Positions 50,779 to 61,307 are shown, counted from the stretch's first letter. The stretch: 64,000 nt of DNA from Deltaproteobacteria bacterium (GCA_016235345.1 JACRLG010000036.1:1-64000); one strand, 5' to 3'. Notes: generated from the letters alone by a model not told the origin. Translations and numbers: made by a program.

Positions 50779-50846
50779 CGGGCAAGCCTTCACCCGTCCG
50801 GCAAAATCCCGGCCCTCATCACCCGCGACACAAAATGTGATATATA

Positions 50847-50875
50847 TTGCAATAAGACGTCTCTTCAGATAATAT
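50847..50875 (+). promoter_or_regulatory. Candidate promoter of the hybrid sensor kinase gene
   Basis: TTGCAA at 50847-50852 is 17 bases from TAATAT at 50870-50875, in an AT-rich patch. It would give a leader of about 185 nucleotides before the ATG at 51067. No other feature is clear in the 50779-51066 gap. Confidence 0.5.
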
Positions 50876-51066
50876 TGATTATCGATGACGCCACAAGTTT
50901 ACATGCGTCATCCGCTTCGCCCCCCCGTGAACCGGGCATCTTTTTCACTCAATCGGGAATCAGCCTACCGTATCTTGATTGTCCGTTAGCCTTGTTCAGT
51001 TTTCAAGCCCCTGAAATTTTTTCCGTATACCCATCCATTACCAGCAAAAAACGCCTGAGGCGCACC

Positions 51067-54057
51067 ATGCTTGACATGAAAACCGTCATCGCCTGCATCG
51101 TTGCAACCAATTTTCTGACAATGGTATTCATGGTCTATCTTTGGCGCGAGAACAGAAAGCGATACGACGGACTTTCTTTCCTGGCGATAGACTACGTATT
51201 CCAGGTTATATCGTCCATGCTGCTCGTTTCACGCGGAATAATACCAGATTTCATATCGATTGTTATCAGCAACGATTTTGCAATAACTGGCTTTTTTCTT
51301 ATAATTGTAGGTTTGGAGAAATATATTGGCTTACAAAGAAAACATGTTCATAATTTTATTATTATTATTATTTTTACAATCGGCATGTCATATTTCGCAA
51401 TATCATATCCAAATTTAAAATACAGAAATATTTTAATTACGATAACTATATTAATCTTCTCTTTAGAGGCCATATATATATTGTCCAGCAAATTCAATAA
51501 AATATCATATTCCACCAAGCCTGTGTCGATCATGTATATTATTTTATTGATTCATTCCTGCTTCAGAATTTTTACGACTGTCAATTTGCCGGGACCAGCA
51601 AATAATGACTTCTTCAGATCTTCCAACCTTGATGTTTCACATATGCTGCTCTATCAGATGATCGTAATAGCCTTCACAATAGCGTTTTTCATGATGGTTT
51701 CCCGCAGGCTTTATTCCGACATCGAGTCCCACGAAAGCCGCCAGCACGCCTTTCTTTCCAATTTTCAGGGCATCGCCTACCAGTTCATGCCTCACTCCTA
51801 TCATGCCCTGATGTTCGAAGGCCGGGCCGAGGGCCTCACGGGCCTGCCCGCCCAGGAGTTTTCAAACGGCCAGGCATCCTGGATCGGCTTCATTCATGCC
51901 GATGACCTGTCAATGGTAACAGGCCGGTACGAAACAGCCCTGGCCAACCCTGACCGGCCATACGGAATGGAATACAGGATATATCATCCCTCCGGGGAAA
52001 TCCGCTGGGTCTCGGACATCGGACAGTGCCATTTTCAGGGCGGCTTTCTACAGGTTTTGCAGGGAACCATCCAGGACATCACCGATCAGAAAAATTCCCA
52101 GGCCGTGCTTGCCGAAAGCGAGCAAAAATTCGCATCGGCCTTTCACACATCGCCCTACGCAATAACCATAACCCGCGCGTCCGACGGCAAGATCATCGAC
52201 GTGAACGAGGCGTTTTGCGACGTTACCGGCTACACCATGCCCGAATGTATAGGCCGCAGCACAAACGAACTGAACCTTTGGGTTAAGATTGATGACCGGC
52301 TCAAGGTGGTGGCAGACCTTGCAGCCGGTAAAAAGGTCACCAGCGTCGAATTCCCGTTCAAGAGAAAGAACGGGGAACTCATGACCGGCCTTTTTTCGGC
52401 CCAAATGCTTCGCATCAACAATGAAATCTGCGTGCTTTCCAGCATCGCCGACATCACCGAACGAAAAAAAACGGAACAGGCTCTTGCCGAGAGCGAGGAG
52501 CGCTACCGCATCATCACCAACAATATGAATGACATCGTATGGCTGATGGACATGGATTTCAGGGTTATCTACATAAACCCGGCAGCGGTAAAAACCCGGG
52601 GGTTCACCCTGGAGGAATTCCAGACCATGCCCATTGAGAGCCATTTCCCTCAATCGTCCGCCGAGGCTTTTTTTCAGGTTTTGGCCGAAGAACTGACGCC
52701 GGAAAGGCTTGCGCAAAAAGACCTTGTAATTTCGCGCACAATGACCCTCGACTTTTTTCGGAAAGACGGCTCCATAATACCCGCTGAAGTCACCATGACA
52801 ATGGTAAGGGACTTAAACGGAAGCCCCATGGGATTCGTGGGGGTGGGCCGGGACATCACCGAAAGGATTGCGGCCCAGGAGGCCCAGGAGAAGCTCACCG
52901 CCCAACTGAGGCAGGCGGCGAAGATGGAAGCCGTGGGCAGGCTTGCCGGTGGGGTTGCTCACGATTTCAACAACATGCTTTCCGTTATAATGGGCCATGC
53001 CGAGATGGCCCTGGAAGGCATCTTGCCTTCAAACCCCCTTTATGACGACCTGGAAGAAATCCGTCAGGCAGCCACGCGTTCCGCCGATCTCACCCGGCAG
53101 TTGCTGGCCTTTGCCAGAAAGCAGGTTATCGCTCCCAGCGTTCTTGACCTGAACGAAACCATCGAAGGCCTTCTTAAGATGCTCTCAAGGATAATCGGTG
53201 AGGACATGCGCCTGATATGGAATCCTGCTCCTGATCTCTGGGCTGTCAAAATGGACCCGGCCCAGATCGACCAGATTCTTGTGAATCTTGCAGTGAACGC
53301 CAAGGACGCCGTTGACGGCGAGGGCCGCCTTTCCATCGAAACCGCCAACGTAAGCCTCGATGAAAATTTCTGCAAAGACCACGCAGGGGCCATACCCGGC
53401 GATTTCGTGTGCCTGACCGTTGGCGACGATGGCTGCGGCATGGACAGGGAAACAGTGGAGCGCCTGTTCGAGCCCTTTTTCACCACAAAGGAAATGGGAG
53501 CCGGCACCGGACTGGGGCTTTCCACGGTTTACGGAATAGTGAAGCAGAACAACGGCTTCATATATGTTTATTCCGAGAAGGGCTGGGGCTCGACCTTCCA
53601 GATTTTTTTCCCGAAATTTTCCCGTGTCGGCGCTTCCATGCCCGAATCTTTCTCGACTCAGGCCGCCAGGACCGGGGCTGAAACCATTCTTCTGGTTGAA
53701 GACGAGCCCCCCCTGCTCAAAATTGCCAAAATGACAATCCAGAAACTTGGCTACACGGTGCTTGCCGCAGACGGGCCTACGCGCGCCCTTAAATTGTCCG
53801 ATGAACACGAGGGCGTCATAGGGCTTCTTGTCACCGACGTCATAATGCCTGAAATGAACGGCAAGGACCTTTACCATGCGCTTTTGAAAAGACGGCCAGG
53901 GCTCAAATGCCTTTTCATGTCCGGCTATACCGCAAATGTAATTGCCCAGCACGGTGTTTTGGATGAGAATATGCACTTTCTGCAAAAGCCCTTTTCAAGA
54001 GACTCCCTTTCCCAAATGATTCGTCGGGCCATAGAGGCGGACCATGAAAAAACCTGA
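51067..54057 (+). CDS. Membrane-bound PAS-domain hybrid sensor histidine kinase with receiver domain
   Basis: A 996-residue sensor kinase. Residues 1-215 form about seven membrane helices. PAS domains follow at about 225-345, 350-465 and 472-601. The HisKA phosphoacceptor helix has GGVAHDFNNMLSVIMGH (His near 633), the HATPase domain runs at about 718-850, and a receiver domain (about 872-990) has its phosphoacceptor Asp in LLVTDVIMPEMNG. The N-terminal part is AT-rich compared with the rest. The ATG at 51067 has GAGG before it; reading from 50875 adds an unlikely leader. It overlaps msrBA by 14 bases, suggesting joint expression. The signal is unknown. Confidence 0.88.
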   Translation: MLDMKTVIACIVATNFLTMVFMVYLWRENRKRYDGLSFLAIDYVFQVISSMLLVSRGIIPDFISIVISNDFAITGFFLIIVGLEKYIGLQRKHVHNFIIIIIFTIGMSYFAISYPNLKYRNILITITILIFSLEAIYILSSKFNKISYSTKPVSIMYIILLIHSCFRIFTTVNLPGPANNDFFRSSNLDVSHMLLYQMIVIAFTIAFFMMVSRRLYSDIESHESRQHAFLSNFQGIAYQFMPHSYHALMFEGRAEGLTGLPAQEFSNGQASWIGFIHADDLSMVTGRYETALANPDRPYGMEYRIYHPSGEIRWVSDIGQCHFQGGFLQVLQGTIQDITDQKNSQAVLAESEQKFASAFHTSPYAITITRASDGKIIDVNEAFCDVTGYTMPECIGRSTNELNLWVKIDDRLKVVADLAAGKKVTSVEFPFKRKNGELMTGLFSAQMLRINNEICVLSSIADITERKKTEQALAESEERYRIITNNMNDIVWLMDMDFRVIYINPAAVKTRGFTLEEFQTMPIESHFPQSSAEAFFQVLAEELTPERLAQKDLVISRTMTLDFFRKDGSIIPAEVTMTMVRDLNGSPMGFVGVGRDITERIAAQEAQEKLTAQLRQAAKMEAVGRLAGGVAHDFNNMLSVIMGHAEMALEGILPSNPLYDDLEEIRQAATRSADLTRQLLAFARKQVIAPSVLDLNETIEGLLKMLSRIIGEDMRLIWNPAPDLWAVKMDPAQIDQILVNLAVNAKDAVDGEGRLSIETANVSLDENFCKDHAGAIPGDFVCLTVGDDGCGMDRETVERLFEPFFTTKEMGAGTGLGLSTVYGIVKQNNGFIYVYSEKGWGSTFQIFFPKFSRVGASMPESFSTQAARTGAETILLVEDEPPLLKIAKMTIQKLGYTVLAADGPTRALKLSDEHEGVIGLLVTDVIMPEMNGKDLYHALLKRRPGLKCLFMSGYTANVIAQHGVLDENMHFLQKPFSRDSLSQMIRRAIEADHEKT

Positions 54058-54964
54058 ACGAATTCAGATATATTCCGATGAATACCTTCTAAAAATCCTC
54101 AGCGCCGAACAATTCGGGATTTTGAGGAAAGACGGCACCGAGCCGCCTTTTGACAACGCCTTTTGGAACAATCACGAAGAAGGCATCTACGTTGATGTGG
54201 TGTCGGGCCAGGTTTTGTTTTCGTCTTCCGACAAGTTCGATTCCGGCACAGGCTGGCCGAGTTTCACGAAGCCGGTTTTCAAGGAGGCCCTTGTGCTCAA
54301 AACCGACTTCACCCACGGAATGATGAGGACCGAGGTGAGGGCCGCACTGAGCGATATCCATCTGGGCCATGTATTCAACGACGGCCCCAAGCCTTTGGGA
54401 CAACGCTATTGCATGAACTCAGCCGCGTTCCGTTTTATTTCCAAAGACGCTCTCGAAGCCGGGAATTACGGCCATTACGCCTGGCTTTTCGGGGGAAGTC
54501 CGAGCATCGTATTTGCAGCTGGCTGTTTCTGGGCGGTTGAGGAGGCCTTCGCAAAAATGGCCGGGGTGGTGGGGGTTGCCAGTGGCTACATCGGCGGACA
54601 CGTTGTGAATCCAACCTACGAGGATGTCTGTACCGGAAAAACCGGCCACGCCGAGGCAGTAAGGGTTGATTTCGATACTGAAGCTGTCGGCGAGGAGGCT
54701 CTGTTAAAAAAATTCTGGGCCATTCACGACCCCACCAGCTTGAACCGCCAGGGACCTGACGCAGGAACCCAGTACAGGAGCGCGATTTTCGCTACCGGGC
54801 AGGCGCAGTTGGACCGGGCCAGGAAAAGCCGCGAGGAGATCGGACATTCCGGCCTGAATTCCCGACCGGTGGTGACGGAGATTTTACCTGCGGGCCCGTT
54901 TTTCAGGGCGGAGGAATACCACCAGAGATATCTTCTAAAGCGAAAAAACCGCCACGGATTTTAG
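54044..54964 (+). CDS. msrBA: Peptide methionine sulfoxide reductase, MsrB-MsrA fusion
   Basis: The 306 residues join MsrB (about 5-150) and MsrA (about 155-300). MsrA has its catalytic Cys161 in AAGCFWAVEEAF, and MsrB has Cys123 in RYCMNSAAF. The usual MsrB zinc cysteines (CxxC pair) are missing at YVDVVSGQVLF. Both reduce methionine sulfoxide, of opposite stereochemistry. No signal peptide is seen, so it acts in the cytoplasm. Its start lies 14 bases before the kinase stop codon. A shared terminator follows. Confidence 0.93.
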   Translation: MKKPERIQIYSDEYLLKILSAEQFGILRKDGTEPPFDNAFWNNHEEGIYVDVVSGQVLFSSSDKFDSGTGWPSFTKPVFKEALVLKTDFTHGMMRTEVRAALSDIHLGHVFNDGPKPLGQRYCMNSAAFRFISKDALEAGNYGHYAWLFGGSPSIVFAAGCFWAVEEAFAKMAGVVGVASGYIGGHVVNPTYEDVCTGKTGHAEAVRVDFDTEAVGEEALLKKFWAIHDPTSLNRQGPDAGTQYRSAIFATGQAQLDRARKSREEIGHSGLNSRPVVTEILPAGPFFRAEEYHQRYLLKRKNRHGF

Positions 54965-54990
54965 CGGTGTATAAAAATAGACGTAAAGGT

Positions 54991-55026
54991 AAAAAAAAGG
55001 CCGCCCCGTTCGGGGCGGCCTTTTTG
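54991..55026. terminator. Bidirectional terminator between msrBA and nuoN
   Basis: AAGGCCGCCCCG and CGGGGCGGCCTT form a 12-pair stem with a tight loop, an A run on the left and a T run on the right. It therefore serves both the plus-strand msrBA and the minus-strand nuo operon. Confidence 0.92.
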
Positions 55027-55042
55027 TCGCTTAAAGCGAAGT

Positions 55043-56527
55043 TTACATGACCTTGGCAATGGCTCTCGAAATCATCTCAAAATACGACCCGCCTCCAACG
55101 AGATAGGCCAAAAGGCCCATGCCCAGCTCAAGGGTGAGGATCGCGGTCAGGCCCAGGGCGACGGCAAGCGCGGGACGGCGCGCCGTGGCTTCCTCGATCT
55201 GTTCAGCCGGGTCGCTCATGTACATTATGATCAGGGGCCGCAGGTAATAGTAAGCCGAAAGCGCCGAGTTTAGAACGCCGATCACGACCAGGGCGATGAA
55301 GCCCCCGCGCATGGCGGATGTGAAGATGTAGAATTTTCCGGCAAAACCAGCGGTGGGCGGAATTCCGGCAAGGGAGAGCAGGAACAAAGCCAGAAGAAAT
55401 GCGGCCCAGGGCCTTCTTTGGGCAAGCCCCTTGTAATCTTCAATGCTCTCGTACTCCTCGTTGCCCTTTCCAAGAAGAATCATCACGCCGAAGGCGCCGA
55501 TATTCATCACGGTATAGGCCAGAAGATAGAAGAAAACCGAGGTCACGGCCTTGCCTTCAAAGCCTATGCCGTAGGTGGCCACGATGCCCACCAGAATGTA
55601 ACCAGCGTGGGCGATGGACGAATACGCCAGCATCCGCTTCATGTTGGTCTGGACCAGGGCCGCGAAGTTTCCAACGGTCATGGTGGCCATTGCGATGATC
55701 TGGATGAGGGGTACCCAGTTTTCGGCGCTGTCCGGAAAGGCGAACATGAGAACCCGCAGGAAAACCGCAACGCCTGCGGCCTTAACGCCGGTGGCCATGA
55801 AGGCCGTGATGGAGGTGGGCGCGCCGTGGTAGACGTCGGGAACCCACATGTGAAAAGGCGCTGCACCAATTTTGAATCCGAAACCGATTATGAGAAGCCC
55901 AAGTCCGATCATGAAAAAGGGGCCGGACTGGCTGGGGCCGTGCGACTTGTAGAACTCCGCGATCTGGCTGATGCCGGTGGTTCCGGTTGCCCCGTATATC
56001 ATGGAAATTCCGTAGAGCAGAAAGCCTGATGCAAAAGCGCCGAGAATCAGATACTTTATGGCGGCCTCGGTGGATTCCATGCGATGGCGGTTGAAACCCA
56101 CGAGAACGTAAACGGAAATGGACATTATCTCGACACCCAGAAACACGGTGACGAGATCGGTGGCTGAGCCCAGAAACATCATGCCCGATACTGCGAAAAG
56201 GAACAGCGCGTAAAATTCACCCTGGGCTATCCCGATTCTTTGCGTGTAATCAAAGGACAGCATCACGCAAAGTATTGCGGATAAGAGCACCAGAAGGATT
56301 ACCAGCAGGGAAAACGAGTCCTGCACCACCATGCCCGAAAATGCGGGGGTTGCTGATTCGGGCCTGAGCACCACGGCGGCCACAAGGGCGGCCACAAGGC
56401 CCACGAGGGTCAAGGCCCCGGAAAGCATTATCGGGGCTTTTTTACCGTAAGCCCTGATCAGAAGCACGAGGCACCCGGCAAGGATCACTATCATGTGCGG
56501 CGCAATGGGTTTGAGGAGGATATCCAT
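55043..56527 (-). CDS. nuoN: NADH-quinone oxidoreductase subunit N
   Basis: An antiporter-like proton-pumping subunit of complex I in the membrane arm. The 494 residues have about 14 membrane helices. LVQTNMKRMLAYSSIAHAGYI is the proton-channel motif of the Mrp-like family, and FKIGAAPFHMWVPDVYHGAPTSI is a family signature. The last gene of the nuo operon; nuoM ends one base before its start. Confidence 0.95.
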   Translation of the reverse strand: MDILLKPIAPHMIVILAGCLVLLIRAYGKKAPIMLSGALTLVGLVAALVAAVVLRPESATPAFSGMVVQDSFSLLVILLVLLSAILCVMLSFDYTQRIGIAQGEFYALFLFAVSGMMFLGSATDLVTVFLGVEIMSISVYVLVGFNRHRMESTEAAIKYLILGAFASGFLLYGISMIYGATGTTGISQIAEFYKSHGPSQSGPFFMIGLGLLIIGFGFKIGAAPFHMWVPDVYHGAPTSITAFMATGVKAAGVAVFLRVLMFAFPDSAENWVPLIQIIAMATMTVGNFAALVQTNMKRMLAYSSIAHAGYILVGIVATYGIGFEGKAVTSVFFYLLAYTVMNIGAFGVMILLGKGNEEYESIEDYKGLAQRRPWAAFLLALFLLSLAGIPPTAGFAGKFYIFTSAMRGGFIALVVIGVLNSALSAYYYLRPLIIMYMSDPAEQIEEATARRPALAVALGLTAILTLELGMGLLAYLVGGGSYFEMISRAIAKVM

Positions 56528-56528
56528 G

Positions 56529-58118
56529 TTACCGCACCTCCTTTACCGCCAGATCGGTTTTTGCGACAAGGGAGACATTGTCGTACCTTGCCTGCTGGAC
56601 CGATTCAAACCGCTTGAGAAAATGTTGCACACTTGTTTCCATGCGTGAAAGGAAGGGTTTGGGATAGATTCCCATAATCATGATGAAGACGACCAGGGGC
56701 ATCAGATAGGCCAGTTCCCTGCGGTTGAGATCAGGCATGGACCGGTTTTTCTCGTTGGTGACAGGGCCGAACATCACGCGCTGGAACATCCACAGCATGT
56801 AAACTGCCCCAAGAACCACGCCAAGGGAGCCCAAAAGCGCGAAGAGCTTGGCGTAGGGGTTCTGGCCCAGGAAGGTTCCGATCAGGATCAAAAACTCGCC
56901 CACAAAACCGTTGGTAAGGGGCAGGCCCACTGACGAAAGCGTCACGATCATGAAAACGACCGCGTAAACCGGCATTATCTTGGTGAGCCCGCCGAATTCG
57001 GATATCAGCCTCGTGTGACGGCGCTCGTAGATGATGCCTACCAAAAGGAAGAGTGCGCCCGTGGAAAGGCCGTGGTTGAGCATCTGGTAGATGCCGCCCG
57101 AAACACCCTGGGCTGTGAGGGCGAAAAGCCCAAGCATCACGTAGCCAAGGTGGCTGACCGAAGAGTAGGCCACGAGTTTCTTTATGTCCGGCTGAACCAT
57201 TGCGACAAGCGCGCCGTAGATGATTCCGATGACGGCCAGGGTGCTCATGAATGGGGTCGCGGCCACCGCAGCCTCAGGAAAGAGCGGCATGGCGAACCGG
57301 ACGAAGCCGTATGTCCCCATCTTCAGCAGAACGCCGGCAAGTATGACGGAACCGGCTGTGGGCGCTTCCACGTGGGCGTCGGGCAGCCATGTATGGAGCG
57401 GGAACATGGGCACCTTGATGGCGAACGAAAAGGCGAAGGCCGCAAAGAGCCACATCTGAACCGTAAGGGCCAGACCGGGAGACGAATTGTACAGGGTCAG
57501 AAGGTCGAAGGTGAGAACCTCTCCGCCCGTGGCGCGGTAGCAGAACCATACCAGGTACAGGATGGCCGCAAGCATCAGGACCGAGCCCACCATCGTGTAT
57601 ATGAAGAACTTTATGGTGGCGTAAATCCTTCTTTCGCCGCCCCAGACTCCTATTATAAGGAACATGGGGATCAGCATCAGCTCCCAGAAAACGTAGAAGA
57701 GAAAAAGGTCCATGGCCAGGAAGGTCCCGATCATGGCGGTTTCCAGAGCCAGAAGGGCGAACATGAATTCCTTCACCCGCTTTTCCACTGCGGTCCAGGT
57801 GGACAGGAGCACGATGGGGGTGAGGAAGGTGGTGAGAAGAACCAAGAGAAGGCTTATGCCGTCTATGCCCAGGTTGTAATGGACAATGGGTGAAGCCTGC
57901 CCAAAAGCCCATATCCATCCGATTTTTTCCACAAACTGCATATCGGGCGTGGTGGAATCGAACATGAAAAACAGGGGCAGGCTTATGGCGAACTCGATCA
58001 TGGAGACCCAGAAGGCCAACTGCCGGAGTTTTTGCTTGTTCTCCCCGGAAATCAGAAGGAGCGACAAAGCCCCCACAAGCGGGAAGAAAATCAGAATGCT
58101 CAGGATGGGAAAACTCAT
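56529..58118 (-). CDS. nuoM: NADH-quinone oxidoreductase subunit M
   Basis: The second antiporter-like subunit, 529 residues with about 14 helices. [21 protein letters not shown] is the conserved channel helix and [21 protein letters not shown] is the lateral-helix contact. Coupling of quinone reduction to proton export. Ten bases separate it from the upstream nuoL, and one base from nuoN, so it is translated in the same run. Confidence 0.96.
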   Translation of the reverse strand: MSFPILSILIFFPLVGALSLLLISGENKQKLRQLAFWVSMIEFAISLPLFFMFDSTTPDMQFVEKIGWIWAFGQASPIVHYNLGIDGISLLLVLLTTFLTPIVLLSTWTAVEKRVKEFMFALLALETAMIGTFLAMDLFLFYVFWELMLIPMFLIIGVWGGERRIYATIKFFIYTMVGSVLMLAAILYLVWFCYRATGGEVLTFDLLTLYNSSPGLALTVQMWLFAAFAFSFAIKVPMFPLHTWLPDAHVEAPTAGSVILAGVLLKMGTYGFVRFAMPLFPEAAVAATPFMSTLAVIGIIYGALVAMVQPDIKKLVAYSSVSHLGYVMLGLFALTAQGVSGGIYQMLNHGLSTGALFLLVGIIYERRHTRLISEFGGLTKIMPVYAVVFMIVTLSSVGLPLTNGFVGEFLILIGTFLGQNPYAKLFALLGSLGVVLGAVYMLWMFQRVMFGPVTNEKNRSMPDLNRRELAYLMPLVVFIMIMGIYPKPFLSRMETSVQHFLKRFESVQQARYDNVSLVAKTDLAVKEVR

Positions 58119-58128
58119 GGGTTACTTC

Positions 58129-60360
58129 CTAACCGAAAATCAGATATCCCAAAACACAGGCCACGCCGAGAACCATGTAAAAAGCGTAGCTCGTCACGAT
58201 GCCGTTTTGGAGCTTCAATCCCTCTGCGGAAATCTCCTTGGCCACAGCAGCCACTCCGTTGACGGACCCGTCCACAATCTTCACGTCGAATATTTTCCAC
58301 AAAAACGATTCCGACGTTTTCCTGATGGGTTCTATGATGATAGCCCGGTAAATCTCGTCAACCCAGTACTTGTTCAAAAGCGCCCTGTGGGCAAGGCCAA
58401 GGGAGCCTTCCTTTGAAGGCATTGGCGGACGGACCTTTTTGATTCCGTAAACCAGTATCGCAAAAAGGACTCCCAGGGCGGCCACGACAACGGACATGCC
58501 CATTAGCGAAAGTTCCAGTTTGTGCAAGGCATGGGCTTCGGCTTCGGCTTCACCGTGCGGGGCAAGAGCCGCGACCTCGTGGCCTACGGCAGCGGCAGGC
58601 GCTTCGTGACCGGCCTCAACAGGCTTGGCCTCGGCGTGTTCGGAAGCCTTTTCCTCGATGGCCGCCACCTCGTGGCCTTCTTTGGCAGGCGCTGGAAGGG
58701 CTGCCTTTTCGCCGTGGGCCGACGCGTCAACAACAGGAGCCAGCCAGTGGTGGAAGGTGTTGGTTCCCACGAAAATCTTGGATTTCCCCATAAAACCAAG
58801 GCTCACGAACCCGATCATAAGGATGACCAGGGGAACCCACATCACCTTGGGCACCTCGTGGACCTTCTCGTAAGGAAGGGCGTGGTGGAAATCATGGTCA
58901 TGGTCGGCGCCGCGATACTCGCCGAAGAAAGTGAGCACCGTGAGTCGGGTCATGTAAAAGGCAGTGCAGAACGCGCCCAGGACTCCCATGATCCAGACCG
59001 CCTTGTGAATATTGGCGTAGATGGGGTTGGGAGTCGAAAAGGCCATCCAAAGAATCTCGTCCTTGGAGACAAAGCCTGAGAAGGGAGGAAGGCCCGCGAT
59101 GCAGACGGTGGCCAGGATGAAGGTAAGCCCCGTCCACTTCATTTTCTTGTCAGCCCACTTGCCAGTCCAGAGTCCGCCCATGCGACGGATGTCCTGCTCG
59201 TGGTGGCAGGCCATGATGACCGCGCCGGAGCCGAGAAAGAGGCAGGCCTTGAAAAACGCGTGGGTCACGAGATGGAAAACGCCCGCAGAATATGCGCCCA
59301 CGCCCACACCTATAAACATGTATCCGAGCTGGCTCACCGTGGAGTAGGCCAGGACCTTCTTTATATCGTTCTGGGCAATGCCTATGGTGGCCGCGAAAAG
59401 GGCCGTCATGCCGCCCACCAGACAGACCACCGTTGATGCGAAGGGGGCAAGGCTGTACATGAAGCCCATGCGGGCGATCATGTAAACGCCTGCAGTGACC
59501 ATGGTGGCCGCGTGGATGAGGGCGGAAACCGGCGTGGGGCCGGCCATTGCGTCGGGAAGCCAGATATAAAGAGGTATCTGGGCCGATTTGCCGGTAGCGC
59601 CTACGAACATGCACACGCCCGCCACTTCAAGCAGGGGGACCGCCCCCAGGCCGGGAATGACTACGAAGATTTCCTTCAGCTTCAAAATGGCTTCGGACAG
59701 CTTGTCGAATTCCAGGGACATGGCTCCGACCTGGCCCATTCCCCAAGTGAGGAAGAACATGCCCAGAAGGAAGCCGAAATCGCCGATGCGGTTGACTATG
59801 AAGGCTTTCTTTCCGGCGGAGGCCTTGGCGTCGTCCTCGAACCAGAACCCGATGAGAAGATAGGAGCACAGGCCCACGCCCTCCCATCCTATGAAAAGGA
59901 CGATGAGGTTGTCTCCCAGAACCAGAAGGAGCATGGCGAACATGAATAGGTTGAGATACGTGAAGTATCTGCCGAAACACTCGTCGTCATGCATGTAGCC
60001 GATGGAATAGACGTGGATCAGAAAACCCACCCAGCAGACCGTGAGAGCCATTACGGCGGACAGGCGGTCAAAGGTGAAGCCGAAGGGGATGTTCAGAAGA
60101 TCGCTTCCTGTTCCTGCCGCGATCCAGCTGAACAGTTCCTGGTGGAACTTTCCTCCGTCCTCAAGGCCGATAAGGCGTACAAAAAGAAAAGTGGCCGTAA
60201 GGGCTGACAGAAGCACCGAGCCAGCGGCGATCCGGCCAACCGCCTTTTTGGGCAGTTCCTTGCGACGCCATACTGCAATGCCGTTTGCCAGCACCCCCAG
60301 AAGGGGAAACAGGGGGATTAGGGCGATCAGAGCGGTATTTTGCACCATGTTCGGTTCCAT
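58129..60360 (-). CDS. nuoL: NADH-quinone oxidoreductase subunit L with an Ala/Glu/His-rich insert
   Basis: The largest antiporter-like subunit, 743 residues. IAQNDIKKVLAYSTVSQLGYM and IPLYIWLPDAMAGPTPVSALI are the family signatures. The C-terminal part should include the long lateral helix that lies along the membrane arm. It carries an odd low-complexity insert at about residues 540-617, rich in Ala, Glu and His (for example AEAEAHALHK), just before a membrane helix. The gap of 128 bases to nuoK is the largest between genes here. Confidence 0.94.
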   Translation of the reverse strand: MEPNMVQNTALIALIPLFPLLGVLANGIAVWRRKELPKKAVGRIAAGSVLLSALTATFLFVRLIGLEDGGKFHQELFSWIAAGTGSDLLNIPFGFTFDRLSAVMALTVCWVGFLIHVYSIGYMHDDECFGRYFTYLNLFMFAMLLLVLGDNLIVLFIGWEGVGLCSYLLIGFWFEDDAKASAGKKAFIVNRIGDFGFLLGMFFLTWGMGQVGAMSLEFDKLSEAILKLKEIFVVIPGLGAVPLLEVAGVCMFVGATGKSAQIPLYIWLPDAMAGPTPVSALIHAATMVTAGVYMIARMGFMYSLAPFASTVVCLVGGMTALFAATIGIAQNDIKKVLAYSTVSQLGYMFIGVGVGAYSAGVFHLVTHAFFKACLFLGSGAVIMACHHEQDIRRMGGLWTGKWADKKMKWTGLTFILATVCIAGLPPFSGFVSKDEILWMAFSTPNPIYANIHKAVWIMGVLGAFCTAFYMTRLTVLTFFGEYRGADHDHDFHHALPYEKVHEVPKVMWVPLVILMIGFVSLGFMGKSKIFVGTNTFHHWLAPVVDASAHGEKAALPAPAKEGHEVAAIEEKASEHAEAKPVEAGHEAPAAAVGHEVAALAPHGEAEAEAHALHKLELSLMGMSVVVAALGVLFAILVYGIKKVRPPMPSKEGSLGLAHRALLNKYWVDEIYRAIIIEPIRKTSESFLWKIFDVKIVDGSVNGVAAVAKEISAEGLKLQNGIVTSYAFYMVLGVACVLGYLIFG

Positions 60361-60488
60361 TATAAAATCACCATTCGATGGACTTTGAAAAAAGTCACAG
60401 GAAAACGCTTTTCCCGCCAGTGGCGCGATGCGAAAGGCTTATCTGCCGACTTCCGGCTTTCCCGGCTGCCGGTTTCAGCTTCGCCCCG

Positions 60489-60806
60489 TCACCACTTGAG
60501 TATGTTGATCTGCTCAACGTCCACCGTTTCACGGCGGCGATAGATGGAAATCACTATGGCGAGCCCCACCGCCGCTTCGGCTGCGGCAACGGTCATCACC
60601 ATTATGATGAGTGCATGCCCGTTCATGGCGGCATCAAGGTTCCCGGCGGACGCCAGCTGTTTGGAAAAGGCCAGGATCGAAAGATTCACGGCATTCAGCA
60701 TGAGCTCAATGCACATGAAAATCACGATGATGTTGCGCCGGATGAGCACACCCACCACGCCGATGGTGAACAGGATGCCGGAAAGCGCCAGGTATTCGTA
60801 AAGCAT
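60489..60806 (-). CDS. nuoK: NADH-quinone oxidoreductase subunit K
   Basis: A three-helix subunit of 105 residues with the family pattern: helix 1 [34 protein letters not shown] (with the conserved Glu in the membrane) and helix 3 [19 protein letters not shown]. It lines the proton path between NuoN and the quinone site. Two bases separate it from nuoJ. Confidence 0.95.
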   Translation of the reverse strand: MLYEYLALSGILFTIGVVGVLIRRNIIVIFMCIELMLNAVNLSILAFSKQLASAGNLDAAMNGHALIIMVMTVAAAEAAVGLAIVISIYRRRETVDVEQINILKW

Positions 60807-60809
60807 GAT

Positions 60810-61307
60810 CTAAAGCTCCCTCTTGGCGACCACCACCGCACCGACCACGGCCACGAGGAGCAGCACGCCGGCAAGTTCAAAGGGCAGGATATATGTGGTA
60901 AACAGGGTCCTGGCAACCAGTTCGGTGGTGCCGTAGTTTTTCGGCAGGTCCCCCACCTTTGGTGCGGCGTAAAGGGCGACCTGAAGGCCTATGAGCACCA
61001 GGCAGTCCAGGGCCAGAAACACTCCAACCGCCTTCTGGGCCAGGGCGATGCTGGGCGCGGGGTTCTCGCTTTTCCTAAGGTCCAGAAGCATGATAACGAA
61101 AAGGAAGAGAACCATTATTGCGCCGGCGTAAACCAGAACCTGGGCCGCTGCGATGAAATGCGCGTTAAGCATCACGTACAGGGCCGAGAGGCAGAACATG
61201 CAGGCCACCAGGAACAGGGCGCTGGTGACCGGATTTTTGCGCAGTATGGTGAGGATCGCGCAAATAACCGCCAAGCCTCCGAAATTATAAAACAAGAGCT
61301 GTTCCAT
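60810..61307 (-). CDS. nuoJ: NADH-quinone oxidoreductase subunit J
   Basis: A 165-residue, five-helix subunit. The pattern LSALYVMLNAHFIAAAQVLV and YAGAIMVLFLFVIMLLDL holds the conserved Tyr-Ala-Gly-Ala of this subunit. It ends two bases before nuoK and begins one base after nuoI. Confidence 0.94.
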   Translation of the reverse strand: MEQLLFYNFGGLAVICAILTILRKNPVTSALFLVACMFCLSALYVMLNAHFIAAAQVLVYAGAIMVLFLFVIMLLDLRKSENPAPSIALAQKAVGVFLALDCLVLIGLQVALYAAPKVGDLPKNYGTTELVARTLFTTYILPFELAGVLLLVAVVGAVVVAKREL

